Assembly: GCA_977017575.1 (NCBI GenBank)
Contig: CDRNVI010000055.1
Coordinates: 124,001 to 188,000 of the forward strand
From: Paramoeba atlantica
Lineage: Eukaryota > Discosea
Length of the DNA: 64,000 bases
Direction: 5' to 3'
Shown: positions 31,230 to 41,300 of the stretch, piece by piece
How positions within the stretch are numbered: position 1 is the stretch's first letter
How the letters are laid out: each line of letters begins with the position of its first letter
The notes under the pieces: generated by a model
The model's database searches: none
Told to the model about the DNA's origin: nothing
Seen by the model: the letters and a program-made list of their open reading frames with translations, nothing else
Program-made: the position numbers and the translations under genes

Positions 31230-32114
31230 ATGCCGGAAAGTCAGCCCTCCGTTTCTGACGTCATGCGTCAGCTGTCGATATTAACTTCGAAATTCGAGTC
31301 TAGCGCGAGCCAACTTCAGAGTTTGCAGGAAGGAATGCTGCTTTTGCAATCTCAAATGGGGCGTTTGGACCGTATGGAAGGCGATCTGAGCCGCTTAAGT
31401 ACGCAAAATAAAGAAGCTTTACAAATGGTGGCGCGCGCGTCCGACTCGCCGTCTGCTTATGATATTTCCATCCATGACCTGCCACAGGAACACGTTTTGC
31501 AGCCGGAACACTGGAAACCCGAGCATTACTGTTCTGACAATTTGCGTCGACAGCTCCTCCAACGCGTAGAGCACGAGGTGCGAAAGCTCTTCGGAAACTC
31601 TGCGGATCCGACTGCTGTGCCAGGAGATTCTATTGGTCTAAAAGATGCATTAGACACTATCCAAAGTCACTTGGAGGCTTGCGACGAGCTGGTGAAACGG
31701 GGCCAGGCAGTTTCCATGAAGTCGATTACTCCGGCGATCGAAAACGTCATTTTCCTCAGATACAAACACAAGTGGGGTCGGCGTGTCGCGCTCCAATGGA
31801 AAGATGCTCTAAAAAGTTCGCCGATCGGGTCAAGGTATGACAATGCTCACGACACCGCTATGGAGTTTTACAAGAACTGTTCGATCGTTCAGGGCGCAGT
31901 GTCTCTATCGCAGGCAAAAAACGGCGGAGGGCGCGGGTTCGCTGCCAGTGGTCGAGGGAGAACCCGCGGGCGCGGAGGGCGCGGAGGTCGCAGTTATGGC
32001 GGAGGTGGCGGAGTGGCAAGAATTCAAAGTTTGAAGCACATGGTGCTCAGATGGCGAGTTCAAACCCGCTCATCGCAATATTCCTGGCGGCCTCACTCTA
32101 AGAGGCTGGGCTGA
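31230..32114 (+). CDS. E6 Gag-like protein
   Basis: About 294 residues. The first 75 form a coiled coil (QLSILTSKFESSASQLQSLQ). A helical middle follows (KHKWGRRVALQWKDAL). Near 31920-32015 lies an RGG box (GRGRTRGRGGRGGRS), typical of RNA-binding Gag tails. It starts 20 bp after the leader repeat that recurs at 55002, which ties it to E6. It has no CCHC knuckle. The last 35 codons after the RGG box look degraded. Confidence 0.65.
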   Translation: MPESQPSVSDVMRQLSILTSKFESSASQLQSLQEGMLLLQSQMGRLDRMEGDLSRLSTQNKEALQMVARASDSPSAYDISIHDLPQEHVLQPEHWKPEHYCSDNLRRQLLQRVEHEVRKLFGNSADPTAVPGDSIGLKDALDTIQSHLEACDELVKRGQAVSMKSITPAIENVIFLRYKHKWGRRVALQWKDALKSSPIGSRYDNAHDTAMEFYKNCSIVQGAVSLSQAKNGGGRGFAASGRGRTRGRGGRGGRSYGGGGGVARIQSLKHMVLRWRVQTRSSQYSWRPHSKRLG

Positions 32115-32167
32115 GAACCGACTAGGCCCAGTACTCGGAGGACCGTCCCGGACCCTCCCCTCAGGGA

Positions 32168-32300
32168 TTGTTGTTGTTGTTGTTGTTTAACCCGTTTGGC
32201 CATGACTGGCTATGGGTTCAGAGTACACCCTAGTTATTTAGTGCTCGTGCGAAACGGCACCGGGTATTACCGTACTCCGTGGGTGGTACGCTGTAAGTCG
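32168..32300 (-). mobile_element. Minus-strand copy of the SINE-like hairpin head with AAC tail
   Basis: On the minus strand, ACCCGGTGCC ... GAGCACTAAATAACTAGGGT (32227-32275) matches the head of the inserts at 18745 and 59700, with a stem GAGTAC / GTACTC in place of GACACC / GGTGTC. It is followed by TTGTTGTTG on the plus strand (32168-32188), i.e. an AAC tail. The left edge coincides with the CCCCTCAGGGA repeat. Confidence 0.55.
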
Positions 32301-32329
32301 CGCGCAGACTTTCCCAGAGGGATGCCGCA

Positions 32330-32475
32330 CTCGCAGATAGACGAGCAATACCTGTCAGGTTGCGTGGCCTGACTCGTCATCCGTGACTTCAATGCCCGAT
32401 GGATTCGCATCCTAGGGCAAAGAAGTAGTGGATCAGTCGTTATATTCTGTTCCACCACCAGGGATGACTCACGCT
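32330..32475 (+). pseudogene. Possible APE-type LINE endonuclease scrap
   Basis: One frame reads LVIRDFNARWIRILG (near 32374-32418). The word DFNAR with a downstream aromatic is the hallmark of the apurinic-endonuclease domain that starts Ingi/L1Tc-type LINE proteins. The rest of the domain is not recognisable and a stop lies just upstream. If right, it could be the missing N-terminal kind of domain of the L1/L2 family. Confidence 0.3.
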
Positions 32476-32528
32476 AGGGTGTGTGGAGCTTGCGAGGCTC
32501 TCTCACCAGCGGAGCTCGACCACATATA

Positions 32529-32551
32529 GATACAGTTTCTGTACCTTGTTG
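32529..32551 (+). other. Spliced-leader-like sequence at the 5' end of NeS-1
   Basis: GAT followed by ACAGTTTCTGTACCTTGTTG. From memory, trypanosomatid spliced-leader exons end in (A)CAGTTTCTGTACTxTATTG, and ATATA precedes it here (32523-32528) much as in Leishmania. It lies 27 bp before the first ATG of NeS-1 and inside the target duplications, so it belongs to the inserted copy. Confidence 0.8.
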
Positions 32552-32578
32552 TTTTTTTCTCTTATCTTTATCGTTACC

Positions 32579-33280
32579 ATGACGCGACCCCCTTCACATT
32601 GCACTCATGCTGATGCGCCGCAGGACCTTACAGGAGGACCACGCGGCGTTGATATGTCAACCGTTGATCTCTTAGACCATGGACGTCCCGTCGACGAGAA
32701 TGGAGCCCCCTCCGAACGACCATCATGCGTCACGCCAACCGAACTAGTGACTGCAAATATGGTACCGCAAACCCCCATGACCCACGGAACACCACGTAAA
32801 CACAGGTGTCTCAACAAACGAACATGTCTTCACCCGTGTTGTAAGAGGCAACAGCCTCGCATAAACAAAATCGATATTCCTACAGCACCGAACTTGACGA
32901 ATATAAGCACCCCACCGAGATTCTTCGGGAGAGTATATTGCATCATCGAAGCATTACTGGCGACAATATTCATGAAAATACCCTACTTCGTAACCCAACC
33001 TGCATATTGCCGAAACTCTACAGAACCACCTCAAACGAAGCCATGTAAACATAAATGTCTAAACAAAAACACATGCAAGCATGCCTGCTGCAAACGCCAC
33101 TTAGTACACACTACTCCAGATCAAACGAGCAACCCCTACACGGAGCAGACCCTCAAGGTTGCAATACTATTTCATAACGTGAAGTACCTCATGGAACTAT
33201 TCTGCACACTTGTCCACTTAATATTCGCACTCACATGGTATGCGCTCAGTCTTTTGCGAAGTGTGATTATCATGCAGTAA
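32579..33280 (+). pseudogene. NeS-1 N-terminal Cys/His-rich region
   Basis: Starts at ATG 32579 (MTRPPSHCTH). Two compact motifs of the form C-x-H-x-C-x2-K-x2-C-x-H-x-C-C-K are seen: one near 32795-32853 (lacking the first Cys) and one near 33044-33100. Similar motifs occur three times in NeS-2, once more in NeS-1 (39301-39357) and at the end of L1. Hydrophobic stretches (RVYCIIEALLATIFMKI; LVHLIFALTWYALSLL) follow each motif, unusual for a LINE and of unknown meaning. The frame stops where NeS-2 is inserted. Confidence 0.6.
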
Positions 33281-33362
33281 ACTGCAGAGATTAAAACAGA
33301 AGAAGATCGGGTGTATCCCTTTAGTGCGCCCAAAACGCACTTCTTCTTCTGACATGCCCACC

Positions 33363-36300
33363 TCATTGGAAGCTTGGCATATACCAGTTGGGGTTCTCCC
33401 GTTGTTGGTATATGTGGAAACTTCCTAGTAGTGCTCGCTGCACTAGTTTTTCCCTACACTTGGAGGCTTCAGCCTTAGTTCCAAAGAGGGAGTTTATCGC
33501 ACGTGCGGAGGAGTTCAGCTTTCCTCTCGCACCAACTTCAAAAACCAGGAGAAAGGTCGACGGATTCGCTAGCCTGCGCTGCGTGTAAAGATGTGTGTAC
33601 TTACGAACCTTCCGTTCGTGGGCGTATTCCAAGTTCTCTTCCCATGGGGATGTAAGTTCAATTATGTACTCGGACCCGTTGTGCAGCCGCACCCATCCAT
33701 CTGGTCTCAGTTCAGTTCCGTGCGAGAGCCAGGGAGGAGAGTTGCGGTACAGGTCCACGTCAAAGTGGTACGAGGATGTGGTGGGAGAGTTGGCAACAGC
33801 GTCTGCAAGGGCGAGTAGTATAAGATCATGGCGGTATGTATACCGTCCTTGCTCAAGGGACACTTTGCAGCCTGTTAAGATGTGGCGCGGGGTCTGGGTC
33901 GCTTCGCCACAAATTGGACATGCGACGTTCGTGTGTGACGATATGCCCCACCGGCGGAGAGAGGAACGCGTAGGAAGTGGAGTTTGAGTGAGCACGGATG
34001 CCGCGAAGCGAGAGAGGGAGGAGCTTTTGACATTACATAGGGCAGAAGCGAAGTCTTTCGCTAGGTCGCTTTCTGTAGCCATTTGAAACCATTCGCAGGC
34101 TATGGTGGTGCGGCGTTGTACTGACTCGATCAAGTGCCTTTCATACTCATCGTTAATTGTTCTTCGGAGGTTATCGGGGTCATCCCGCATATCATAGAAC
34201 CTCGCTGCGGGCCTCACATGTCCTGATGAGCGTCTACGTTGCTCGTTGGCTATCCTGTGTCGTAATGCGTACTGTACCGCTGGGTCACGAGATTTGGACA
34301 TTTGCGAGATGGCTGTGGCCGTACACTGCAGCCAAAGCTTAGAGATGCTCATCATCCGCCAGCCGCGCTCAGAGTAGAAGAGTTCACTTGTGGCCGTTTT
34401 CGCAACGTTAAGCCATTTCCTGATTTGGTTTGTGGCCAACTTTTGGAGACGGAGGATATAGTTGAAAGTGATCCCTGTGTTCACAGTCAGGACGTACCGG
34501 AGACGGGAAATTATTGCGTTATTGTAGATCCACATTTTCGCTGCTTGATCAAATGCGCTTTCCGTAATGTTTCCGAGCCACTTCCGCAACTTACATTGCA
34601 GGGTTTTGAATAGAACTTTTCCTTGTTGTGCCCCAGGAGCTAGCGTCATTCCGAGAAAGAGACTTCCCTTGTTACAGATATGTGGAATTACCTGCCCATC
34701 CGCGACTATGCGAGGGCGATGTGTCTTGTAACCTCCGTTGAGGACTGCCATGTGTTGCACTCGGCACTTCCCGACGTTCAGCCGGAGCCCCATAGTGGTG
34801 AGAACCCGGTGCAGAACGTTGGTCGCCCGCTGTAATTCGTCAGGGGTGCTCGTGACAAGGGTTAGGTCATCAGCAAACGCTTTTATGAAGGTTTCTCGCG
34901 TGTCCCATACAATACCATATTTTGGCAGGCTAGATCGGAGGTACCGAAGGACCACTTCCATTGCGATGAGAAAGAGAACAGGAGATAAGGTATCGCCTTG
35001 GAGAACGCCACGTGTTATAGAGATATCTCCGGTCAATCCCTCTGCACACTTCACTTGCATGGAAGCTCCCGTGTACAGGGCTCGAATGTACGTGATAACG
35101 TTGGTGGGAAGGCGAGCCCATTCCAGGGCAGAGAAGAGCACATAGTGTGGGAGTGAACCAAAGGCATTTTTGAGGTCGTACTGTCCAAGGCAGTATTGGC
35201 GTTTGTGTTGCCGTTGGTGGTCAAGAAGTTCACAAAGCGCTTGGGTATGTTCGATACAGCCATTCACACCAGGCAGGAATCCCTTCTGGATTGTAGTATC
35301 TATTACTCCCGATCCTGTGACATGTTCCTGAATCCGGTGGCTGACAATGCTGTGGAAGAGTTTCCCGAGACAGCTCGTAAGGCTTATGGGCCGCCAGTTG
35401 GAAACGTTCTGCGTAGGGCCACTTTTATGCACAAGAAGGGTAACCGCTTTCTTCCAGTTGTCGGGACAGACCCCAAATTTGAAGAGGTCGTTAAACGATT
35501 GGGCTAAGAAAGGGTGTAGCGCGGGGCAGCGCTTTAGCAGCGCATTGCTAACGGTGTCAGAGCCTGGTGCCGCTGTATGGCGCTTCGATGACACAGCGGC
35601 TGCGATCGTGGCGCTATCTATTGCTTCCCATGTCATGTCTCTATCCGCCTGGGGGCCCAGAAGCTCTTTTGGAGGAAGTCCACATTCTTGAGTTGTTTCC
35701 ATAGAGCCCCTGAAATAGGACTCTACTTCGGCGGGGGCGATGTCTGGATGCTTCCCATTACGTTGCTGTGCTTCTTTTTCGTGGTTATCAATACATTCAC
35801 TACCTGCCGTCCAGGGATTCCTTTGAAATCTTGTGTGGGCCCAGCGCTGAGCCATCTCCAGTCGCTGCGCTTCTCCTTCTGCCATGTAGACCTTCTGAAG
35901 TTTCACAGCCTCTTTCAGTTGACCCTTGACGTGGTTCCGCTCGGCCCGTCCGTGGGTATATCGCAGTGTTGCTTTCAGTTGTCGAACGTGAGTTTCAAGC
36001 TGCTTGGCCGAGCGCTCCGCTGCCAGGGGGCGTGTTCTGCGACGGTTGTGACGCGCGTTTGTTCTAATACGGAATCCCCCGGTTGGGTCTGCCTCGCTGG
36101 CCACCTCGTATGCCGACACGGCGAGACATGCCGTGAGTAGTTCTGCTTGTGCGGTAGCCTCGTCGGCACTCTCTGCGGGACTCAGAAATTTGGTACATCT
36201 TTCCAGTGCCTTTTCCTCCGTGCGCTGCCACTGTGCAGAGGAAAGATGTATCATGATGCGGCCTCCTTCTATGGTGCGTAGTGTCGATAGAAGAGTTCCG

Positions 36301-38099
36301 GGTGTATCCTGCACGTTCTCCAATCGGGACGTTGCGGCCCTCGATCGGTTCGCATTAGCCATCAGAGAGCGGGAAGATCGAAGCAGTGGCGGTTCAGGCT
36401 GGTTCTCAGGGTTCCTTATCAATTGGGGTGAGTTGGGAGTTGGTTGATCGTTCTCATCCCCCGACGAGATCGAGTTTCTCTGACCGGTGGATCGCGTCTG
36501 GCTGCTTGAGGTCGTCGATGTGGTTGTCGGCGTGGTGGTTGGTGTCTCTTCCGTGGATTGGTTGAGGCGAGAGTTTTGACTTCTGGAAATACTGATGTTT
36601 TGCACGGATCCGTCGGGGTTGATCTGTCTCTCTGCTGGGGGTCGTGACCCTAGGAATAGACTTCGAAGACTCCAGCATGACGATTCAGCGGATGAGGGCC
36701 GCGCGGAAACTAGTACTCCTTCTTTGCAGCACTTGTGTAGGCATCGGGCTTTGTCCTGGCATTTATGCAGACACGGTCGTCTATTGACTTGTACCTCATT
36801 GCTAAGGGCAGGTGTGGAGTTGTTAGGAATCGGCAGTGGATCGGGAAGTGCTGTGACATGAGGGTTAGTGTCTTCTAGTGGGGCATTTGCTGCATGGGCC
36901 TCGGTTGTCACGTTGTCAGAGAGCTGCGCTCGCTCATTTTGTGAGGTCCACGGTATGAGACTCCTCAGGGACCAACGGGCTGCAGAGGGGCGCGTTTCCG
37001 AGGCTCTATCGCTGTCGTAGTCGTGCGCACGCCTGGTTTCACGGCTCTGGTACGCACGGGGTTCATGTAGTGCTGATTGGACGGTTCGGGTGCTCCGCTC
37101 GTCAAGGGAGGGTGTGAGAGGAGTTGCCGTTGCCCGTTCTGGGTGAGGACGAGGGGAGATGGGGACTCCCACCTTGCAGCATCGATGTTTGCAATTCGCT
37201 TTATCTCGGCATATGTGCTTGCAGGGCCGATGCGTCACCGAGGTGGGAGGGCTGCTTGGCGTGGAGGGAAGTGGTGCTGGAGTGAGATTTTCTGCATGCG
37301 GCTCGCTAGGGGAGTCAGTTGTGGTTGGTACCTGCATAGCTGCGCTTACGGGTTCAGGTAAATGAGGATTTCCGCTTTCCGGGTCGGTGATTTTGCAGCA
37401 GGGATGTTTGCATCTCATTTTATTGAAGCAACGGTGTGCGCAAGGTTCGGTGCGTGCTGATGTAGGGGCCGGTTCTGCGGGGGTGTTCCGTGTGGGGAGG
37501 ATTCGGTAGGGTTCGTCAAATTGGATTTTCGGCTTGGTCCACCCGATATCTGCGTCTTGTTGTGGCTCAGGGGAGACATGTGATATTGCGAAGCGGGCCA
37601 GTGAGGGTATTACACGTCCGTTGAGTCGTTTTTGTATGGCCCGTCCTAGGGATCCCGCTGAGGAATAATCCTGGTCGAGCTTCATGTCTTTGTCATTATA
37701 CGCTGAGGCCCAGCTTGTGTGTCGGTAGATCGAATATGGCGCCGAAGTTTCGCGGAAGAGGAAGAAATCGCATGCTTTGTGGTCCATAACGTCGTTCAAA
37801 GTGCATCTTTGGACCACGATTCCGTCGGAGCGCTTCGCTCCTGATGAGAGAGTTCGTGCGAGGGAAAGCTCCGCTGTGATTTCCGCTTGGAAATGGTCCT
37901 TCTCAGTTAGGAATAAGGCTGCCGCGTGCGTGTCGGGGAAGTAAAGCCAGTGTGGAGACTCCGAGTTTCTGAGACGTAGGGATACTGCCCGATTCTGGGT
38001 GAGGCGGAAGCTTTTCTCTCGAGGTGGGGGCGCGCTGGCAGATCCTCGAGGGAGGTCGCCTGGCGCTAGGGGGGGCGGGGTAGGAGGGTGAAGTGTCAT
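33363..38099 (-). CDS. NeS-2 polyprotein: Cys/His motifs, reverse transcriptase, restriction-like endonuclease
   Basis: A 1578-residue product. Pro-rich N-terminus; three motifs C-x-H-x-C-x2-K-x2-C-x-H-x-C-C-K near residues 223, 297 and 446, likely zinc-binding; a long basic linker; RT about residues 830-1130 (NWRPISLTSCLGKLF, GQYDLKNAFGSLPH, GVLQGDTLSPVLFL, catalytic AFADDLTLV near 1075); a thumb region; then a zinc finger CPICGEATQTPRHILTGC near 1393 and the endonuclease near 1465 (LRPDGWVRL ... EYIIELTSPWEE ... K), the RPD/ELT arrangement of R2/NeSL/R4-type nucleases. It would nick a DNA target and prime reverse transcription. The first ATG lies 47 bp after the leader-like sequence. No lesion is seen. 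Confidence 0.9.
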   Translation of the reverse strand: MTLHPPTPPPLAPGDLPRGSASAPPPREKSFRLTQNRAVSLRLRNSESPHWLYFPDTHAAALFLTEKDHFQAEITAELSLARTLSSGAKRSDGIVVQRCTLNDVMDHKACDFFLFRETSAPYSIYRHTSWASAYNDKDMKLDQDYSSAGSLGRAIQKRLNGRVIPSLARFAISHVSPEPQQDADIGWTKPKIQFDEPYRILPTRNTPAEPAPTSARTEPCAHRCFNKMRCKHPCCKITDPESGNPHLPEPVSAAMQVPTTTDSPSEPHAENLTPAPLPSTPSSPPTSVTHRPCKHICRDKANCKHRCCKVGVPISPRPHPERATATPLTPSLDERSTRTVQSALHEPRAYQSRETRRAHDYDSDRASETRPSAARWSLRSLIPWTSQNERAQLSDNVTTEAHAANAPLEDTNPHVTALPDPLPIPNNSTPALSNEVQVNRRPCLHKCQDKARCLHKCCKEGVLVSARPSSAESSCWSLRSLFLGSRPPAERQINPDGSVQNISISRSQNSRLNQSTEETPTTTPTTTSTTSSSQTRSTGQRNSISSGDENDQPTPNSPQLIRNPENQPEPPLLRSSRSLMANANRSRAATSRLENVQDTPGTLLSTLRTIEGGRIMIHLSSAQWQRTEEKALERCTKFLSPAESADEATAQAELLTACLAVSAYEVASEADPTGGFRIRTNARHNRRRTRPLAAERSAKQLETHVRQLKATLRYTHGRAERNHVKGQLKEAVKLQKVYMAEGEAQRLEMAQRWAHTRFQRNPWTAGSECIDNHEKEAQQRNGKHPDIAPAEVESYFRGSMETTQECGLPPKELLGPQADRDMTWEAIDSATIAAAVSSKRHTAAPGSDTVSNALLKRCPALHPFLAQSFNDLFKFGVCPDNWKKAVTLLVHKSGPTQNVSNWRPISLTSCLGKLFHSIVSHRIQEHVTGSGVIDTTIQKGFLPGVNGCIEHTQALCELLDHQRQHKRQYCLGQYDLKNAFGSLPHYVLFSALEWARLPTNVITYIRALYTGASMQVKCAEGLTGDISITRGVLQGDTLSPVLFLIAMEVVLRYLRSSLPKYGIVWDTRETFIKAFADDLTLVTSTPDELQRATNVLHRVLTTMGLRLNVGKCRVQHMAVLNGGYKTHRPRIVADGQVIPHICNKGSLFLGMTLAPGAQQGKVLFKTLQCKLRKWLGNITESAFDQAAKMWIYNNAIISRLRYVLTVNTGITFNYILRLQKLATNQIRKWLNVAKTATSELFYSERGWRMMSISKLWLQCTATAISQMSKSRDPAVQYALRHRIANEQRRRSSGHVRPAARFYDMRDDPDNLRRTINDEYERHLIESVQRRTTIACEWFQMATESDLAKDFASALCNVKSSSLSRFAASVLTQTPLPTRSSLRRWGISSHTNVACPICGEATQTPRHILTGCKVSLEQGRYTYRHDLILLALADAVANSPTTSSYHFDVDLYRNSPPWLSHGTELRPDGWVRLHNGSEYIIELTSPWEENLEYAHERKVRKYTHLYTQRRLANPSTFLLVFEVGARGKLNSSARAINSLFGTKAEASKCREKLVQRALLGSFHIYQQRENPNWYMPSFQ

Positions 38100-38145
38100 G
38101 CCCCAATGGGGGAAAGTAACAGTTAGTACGAAATTGAAAATAATT

Positions 38146-38168
38146 CAACAAGGTACAGAAACTGTATC
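38146..38168 (-). other. Spliced-leader-like sequence at the 5' end of NeS-2
   Basis: On the minus strand GAT plus ACAGTTTCTGTACCTTGTTG, the same 23 bases as at 32529-32551. It directly follows the target repeat TGCTATGATAA and one A. The adjoining AATTATTTTC would be the start of the element's own 5' untranslated region. Confidence 0.85.
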
Positions 38169-38393
38169 TTTATCATAGCATACCTCTAGTTCCAGTGGCA
38201 ATCAACCAGATCTATCTAACCCTCTCCAACTTCAAAACGCCTGTCTCACGGAAATACGATGAACTTTGGTTGCTACTTGGGAAGACCAAGAAGACATCAA
38301 CATCGACCATCATTTTGGAACTTGTAAAATTACCACTACGCATCTTTCTCTGGTACATAGACTTCCTTACCCCCAAAGCTCCAAGCGCGCATA
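38169..38393 (+). other. NeS-1 sequence right of the NeS-2 insertion
   Basis: Continuation of NeS-1 after the nested element. A short frame (about 38192-38449) contains a hydrophobic stretch (ILELVKLPLRIFLWYIDFL), similar in character to the hydrophobic stretches left of the insertion. Whether it is coding is unclear. Confidence 0.35.
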
Positions 38394-41300
38394 ATGTACA
38401 AGCAGAGAATGATGAACCCAATTGTACGAATCCAACTATTGCACCTTGAAAATCGCGCTCCCAAGCAACCAAACTGCGACAGCAAAAACGACGCCGCGAT
38501 AGCTACCTCATGCAGTGCCACTAAAAACGACGAGATCCCTGGATACGAAAACCAAAATACAGAATCTCTGTATCCCGAGGTGCTCGCTCGCCTCCCTTCC
38601 CCACTACCGGTACCTAGCGACTCCGTAGACCATCACATCCTACCGGAAGAAAGCACGGACGAAGTTCCCACCTGGGTGTTCAACAACCAACACTCGGGAA
38701 ACCTAGATGACGCCGCCACAACACCTACTGGACTGAGTGCATCGCTTCAACACAAACAAAATCTTCATTTTGTCCAAAGCCGGGCGCGCCCCTTAAAAAT
38801 AAGAACACTCACAGATCTCACCTGGCGGTATTTTCCAGACGTCCGGGCCGCCAGCGAATCCCCTCTAGTCAAGGCCAGAATTGCTTCTCATCAAGCAGCG
38901 CAAGCGGCACTCAGTAAAATGCTTTCAGAGAACGGAAGCTCCCACGACCTAATTGTTCAGCCAGCCTCACTGGACGAACTCATGGATCACCAGGGATGTG
39001 ACTACATAAGGGTTGTAAAACAAGCGCACGCACAAGAACACCGACGGCACGCCAGCTGGGCTTCCCTCTACAAAGATGATACCTTCAAACTTGGTGAGTC
39101 ATACAGCTCCGCGGGAGCACTCGGCCGCGCAATCCTTAAGGTTCTTGCCGGAAGGGATGTGCCCCTCCTTCAACATCTGCATATTACACTACATAAGCGG
39201 GAGGAAGATCCCTCAGACGTACACTATGAAAAGAACCCGCGCCGAGAAGCATCCCCTCACCGCATCCAAACTATCAGTAGGGCACCTACGAAGCTTAGTT
39301 TGCACCCGTGTCAGCACACATGTCGAAACAAACCGGAATGTGCCCACAAGTGCTGCAAAGTATACGGACCAGTGTATGCCCGGAGGAACACTACGCAAAG
39401 AGACACCGAAGACTCAGAGACCGATGCAGCAGCCATCCAGCACCCGAACAGCCCTCCTCCGGCTGCAGAGTACCCTACCTCCCCCGAGCAAGAAGCCTAC
39501 TCTCGAACCAGATTGCAAACGCAACTTCTCCAGAAGCACGAAGCCATAAGCGGAGGTAAGGTTACGATACGACTAAATGAGGTACAGTGGCGGATTGTCG
39601 AATCGAGAGCGAAAGAGAGATGCATTCAACTACTTACCCATACACCGGATAAAGAGGCAGCTGTACGAAACGCGGAATTACTCAGTGCCGCATTAGCGGT
39701 CTCAGCACATGAAGTCGCCATAGAAGCAAATCCGACGAAAGGTTTCCTGATAAGGACCAGTACCGGACATGCACGACGTAGATACCGACCACTCGCGGCG
39801 GAAAGAACCGTAACCGATCTCAAACACCATTTAGAAACGATGAAACGATCGCTACGTTACACGAGGAACCGGGCGGAACGCGAGAGAACGCGGGCACAAA
39901 TTAAGGAATGTCGCAAAGAGATCAAGCTGAGGGAGGAGGAAGCTACAATGCAACGCAGAGATCTAGATGAAAGATGGGCCGCACAGAGATTCTCTAGAAA
40001 CTCGTGGACCGCGGCATCCGAAACGATTGATAAACCTAACGGAAGAGAGGTAGAAAACACCGCACTTCCCACCTGTGACAGATCTAGCATTGAATCATAC
40101 TTTCAAGAAAGTTTTACCCCCAATGAGCAATCCTCGCGTCTCCCTCCTTCAGATCTACTAGGTCCGACAGCTAGCCAGCCAATGCAATGGAACCCGATCT
40201 CCCATGAGGATGTCACTGCAGCTGTCACAATGAAGCGCAACGCCAGTACTCCAGGAACCGACACGATAACTAACAAAATACTCAAAAACTGCCCATCGAC
40301 ACACGAATACTTTGCATCTGTGTTCAACGATCTAATGACTTTCTCTGTGTTCCCGCTATCATGGAAAACCGCAGTAACCAGGCTGATATATAAAGCAGGT
40401 AGCAAAGAAAATCCGAAAAACTGGCGCCCGATCTCCCTTACTAGTGCTCTAGGTAAAACCTTTCACACGATCATCGCACATCGACTGACTCAACACCTGA
40501 CTGAACACCATGTCATTGACCCTCAAATACAAAAAGGCTTTCTCCCTTCCATTAAGGGTACACTGGAACACACCCAAACTCTTTGCTCACTCCTGCGACA
40601 TTACCAGAAACATAAAACTCAATATTGCCTCGCACAACTCGACCTGAGCAATGCCTTCGGGTCTGTCCCACATCATATCATACATGCCGCTCTGAAATGG
40701 GCCCAAGTACCGCCGGAGGTCATCCACTACATCAAAAATACCCTAACGGATGCGCACATGCGCATTAAGTGCTACGAAGGTCTTACGCAACCTATCTTTA
40801 TACGAAAAGGTGTCCTCCAAGGGGATACCCTCTCTCCTATTGTCTTCCTGATAGTGATGTAAATTGTTTTGCGATATGTCCGATTCTCCTGCCCGCACTT
40901 CGGTATGAAACTCCCAAACGGTCTGAACAACTTCCTTAAGGCTTTTGCTGATGACTTAACTATTCTTACTGAAAGCGACGGAGACATGCAACACGCACTT
41001 GATGCAGTTACCAAAGTGCTGGGCGAGCTAGGCCTTAAGATTAACGTGAAGAGTCGAATACAGTGCATGAGCACCCGTAAAGGCGAGGAACATCCAGGCT
41101 ATATGACAAGACGTCCGGAAATAAAAGTCTACGGAGAGACCAGACGACACATATGTGATGTCGGTAGCACCTTCCTCGGGATGACCTTGGCACCGGGGTC
41201 CCAACAACTGAAAGAGCTGTTTCGTAAACTCGACTCAAAACTAAAACAGTGGATGGAGAACATCACACAAAGTGCCCACAGCCTTCCCGCTAAGCTTTGG

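Larger units (their letters stand above)
33289..38168 (-). mobile_element. NeS-2, intact R2/NeSL-like LINE inside NeS-1
   Basis: A 4.88-kb element on the minus strand. Its 5' end is the spliced-leader-like sequence (38146-38168), its gene is a single uninterrupted frame (38099-33363), and its 3' untranslated end is 74 bp with a small hairpin (GTGCG / CGCAC near 33333-33352). The flanking target repeats, read on the minus strand, are TGCTATGATAA before the 5' end and TGCATGATAA after the 3' end, i.e. 10-11 bp with one base difference. Full length, open frame and recognisable target repeats make it the best candidate for a recently active copy in the window. Confidence 0.8.

Noticed and set aside
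32529-32551. Dinoflagellate relict spliced leader
   Set aside because: The sequence does not resemble the dinoflagellate leader; the CAGTTTCTGTAC core is the euglenozoan one, and the retroelement set fits Euglenozoa.
32579-33280. A host membrane protein
   Set aside because: It has hydrophobic stretches, but it begins right after a leader-like sequence, lies inside target duplications of NeS-1 and has the same Cys/His motif as NeS-2, so it is the N-terminal part of a LINE.
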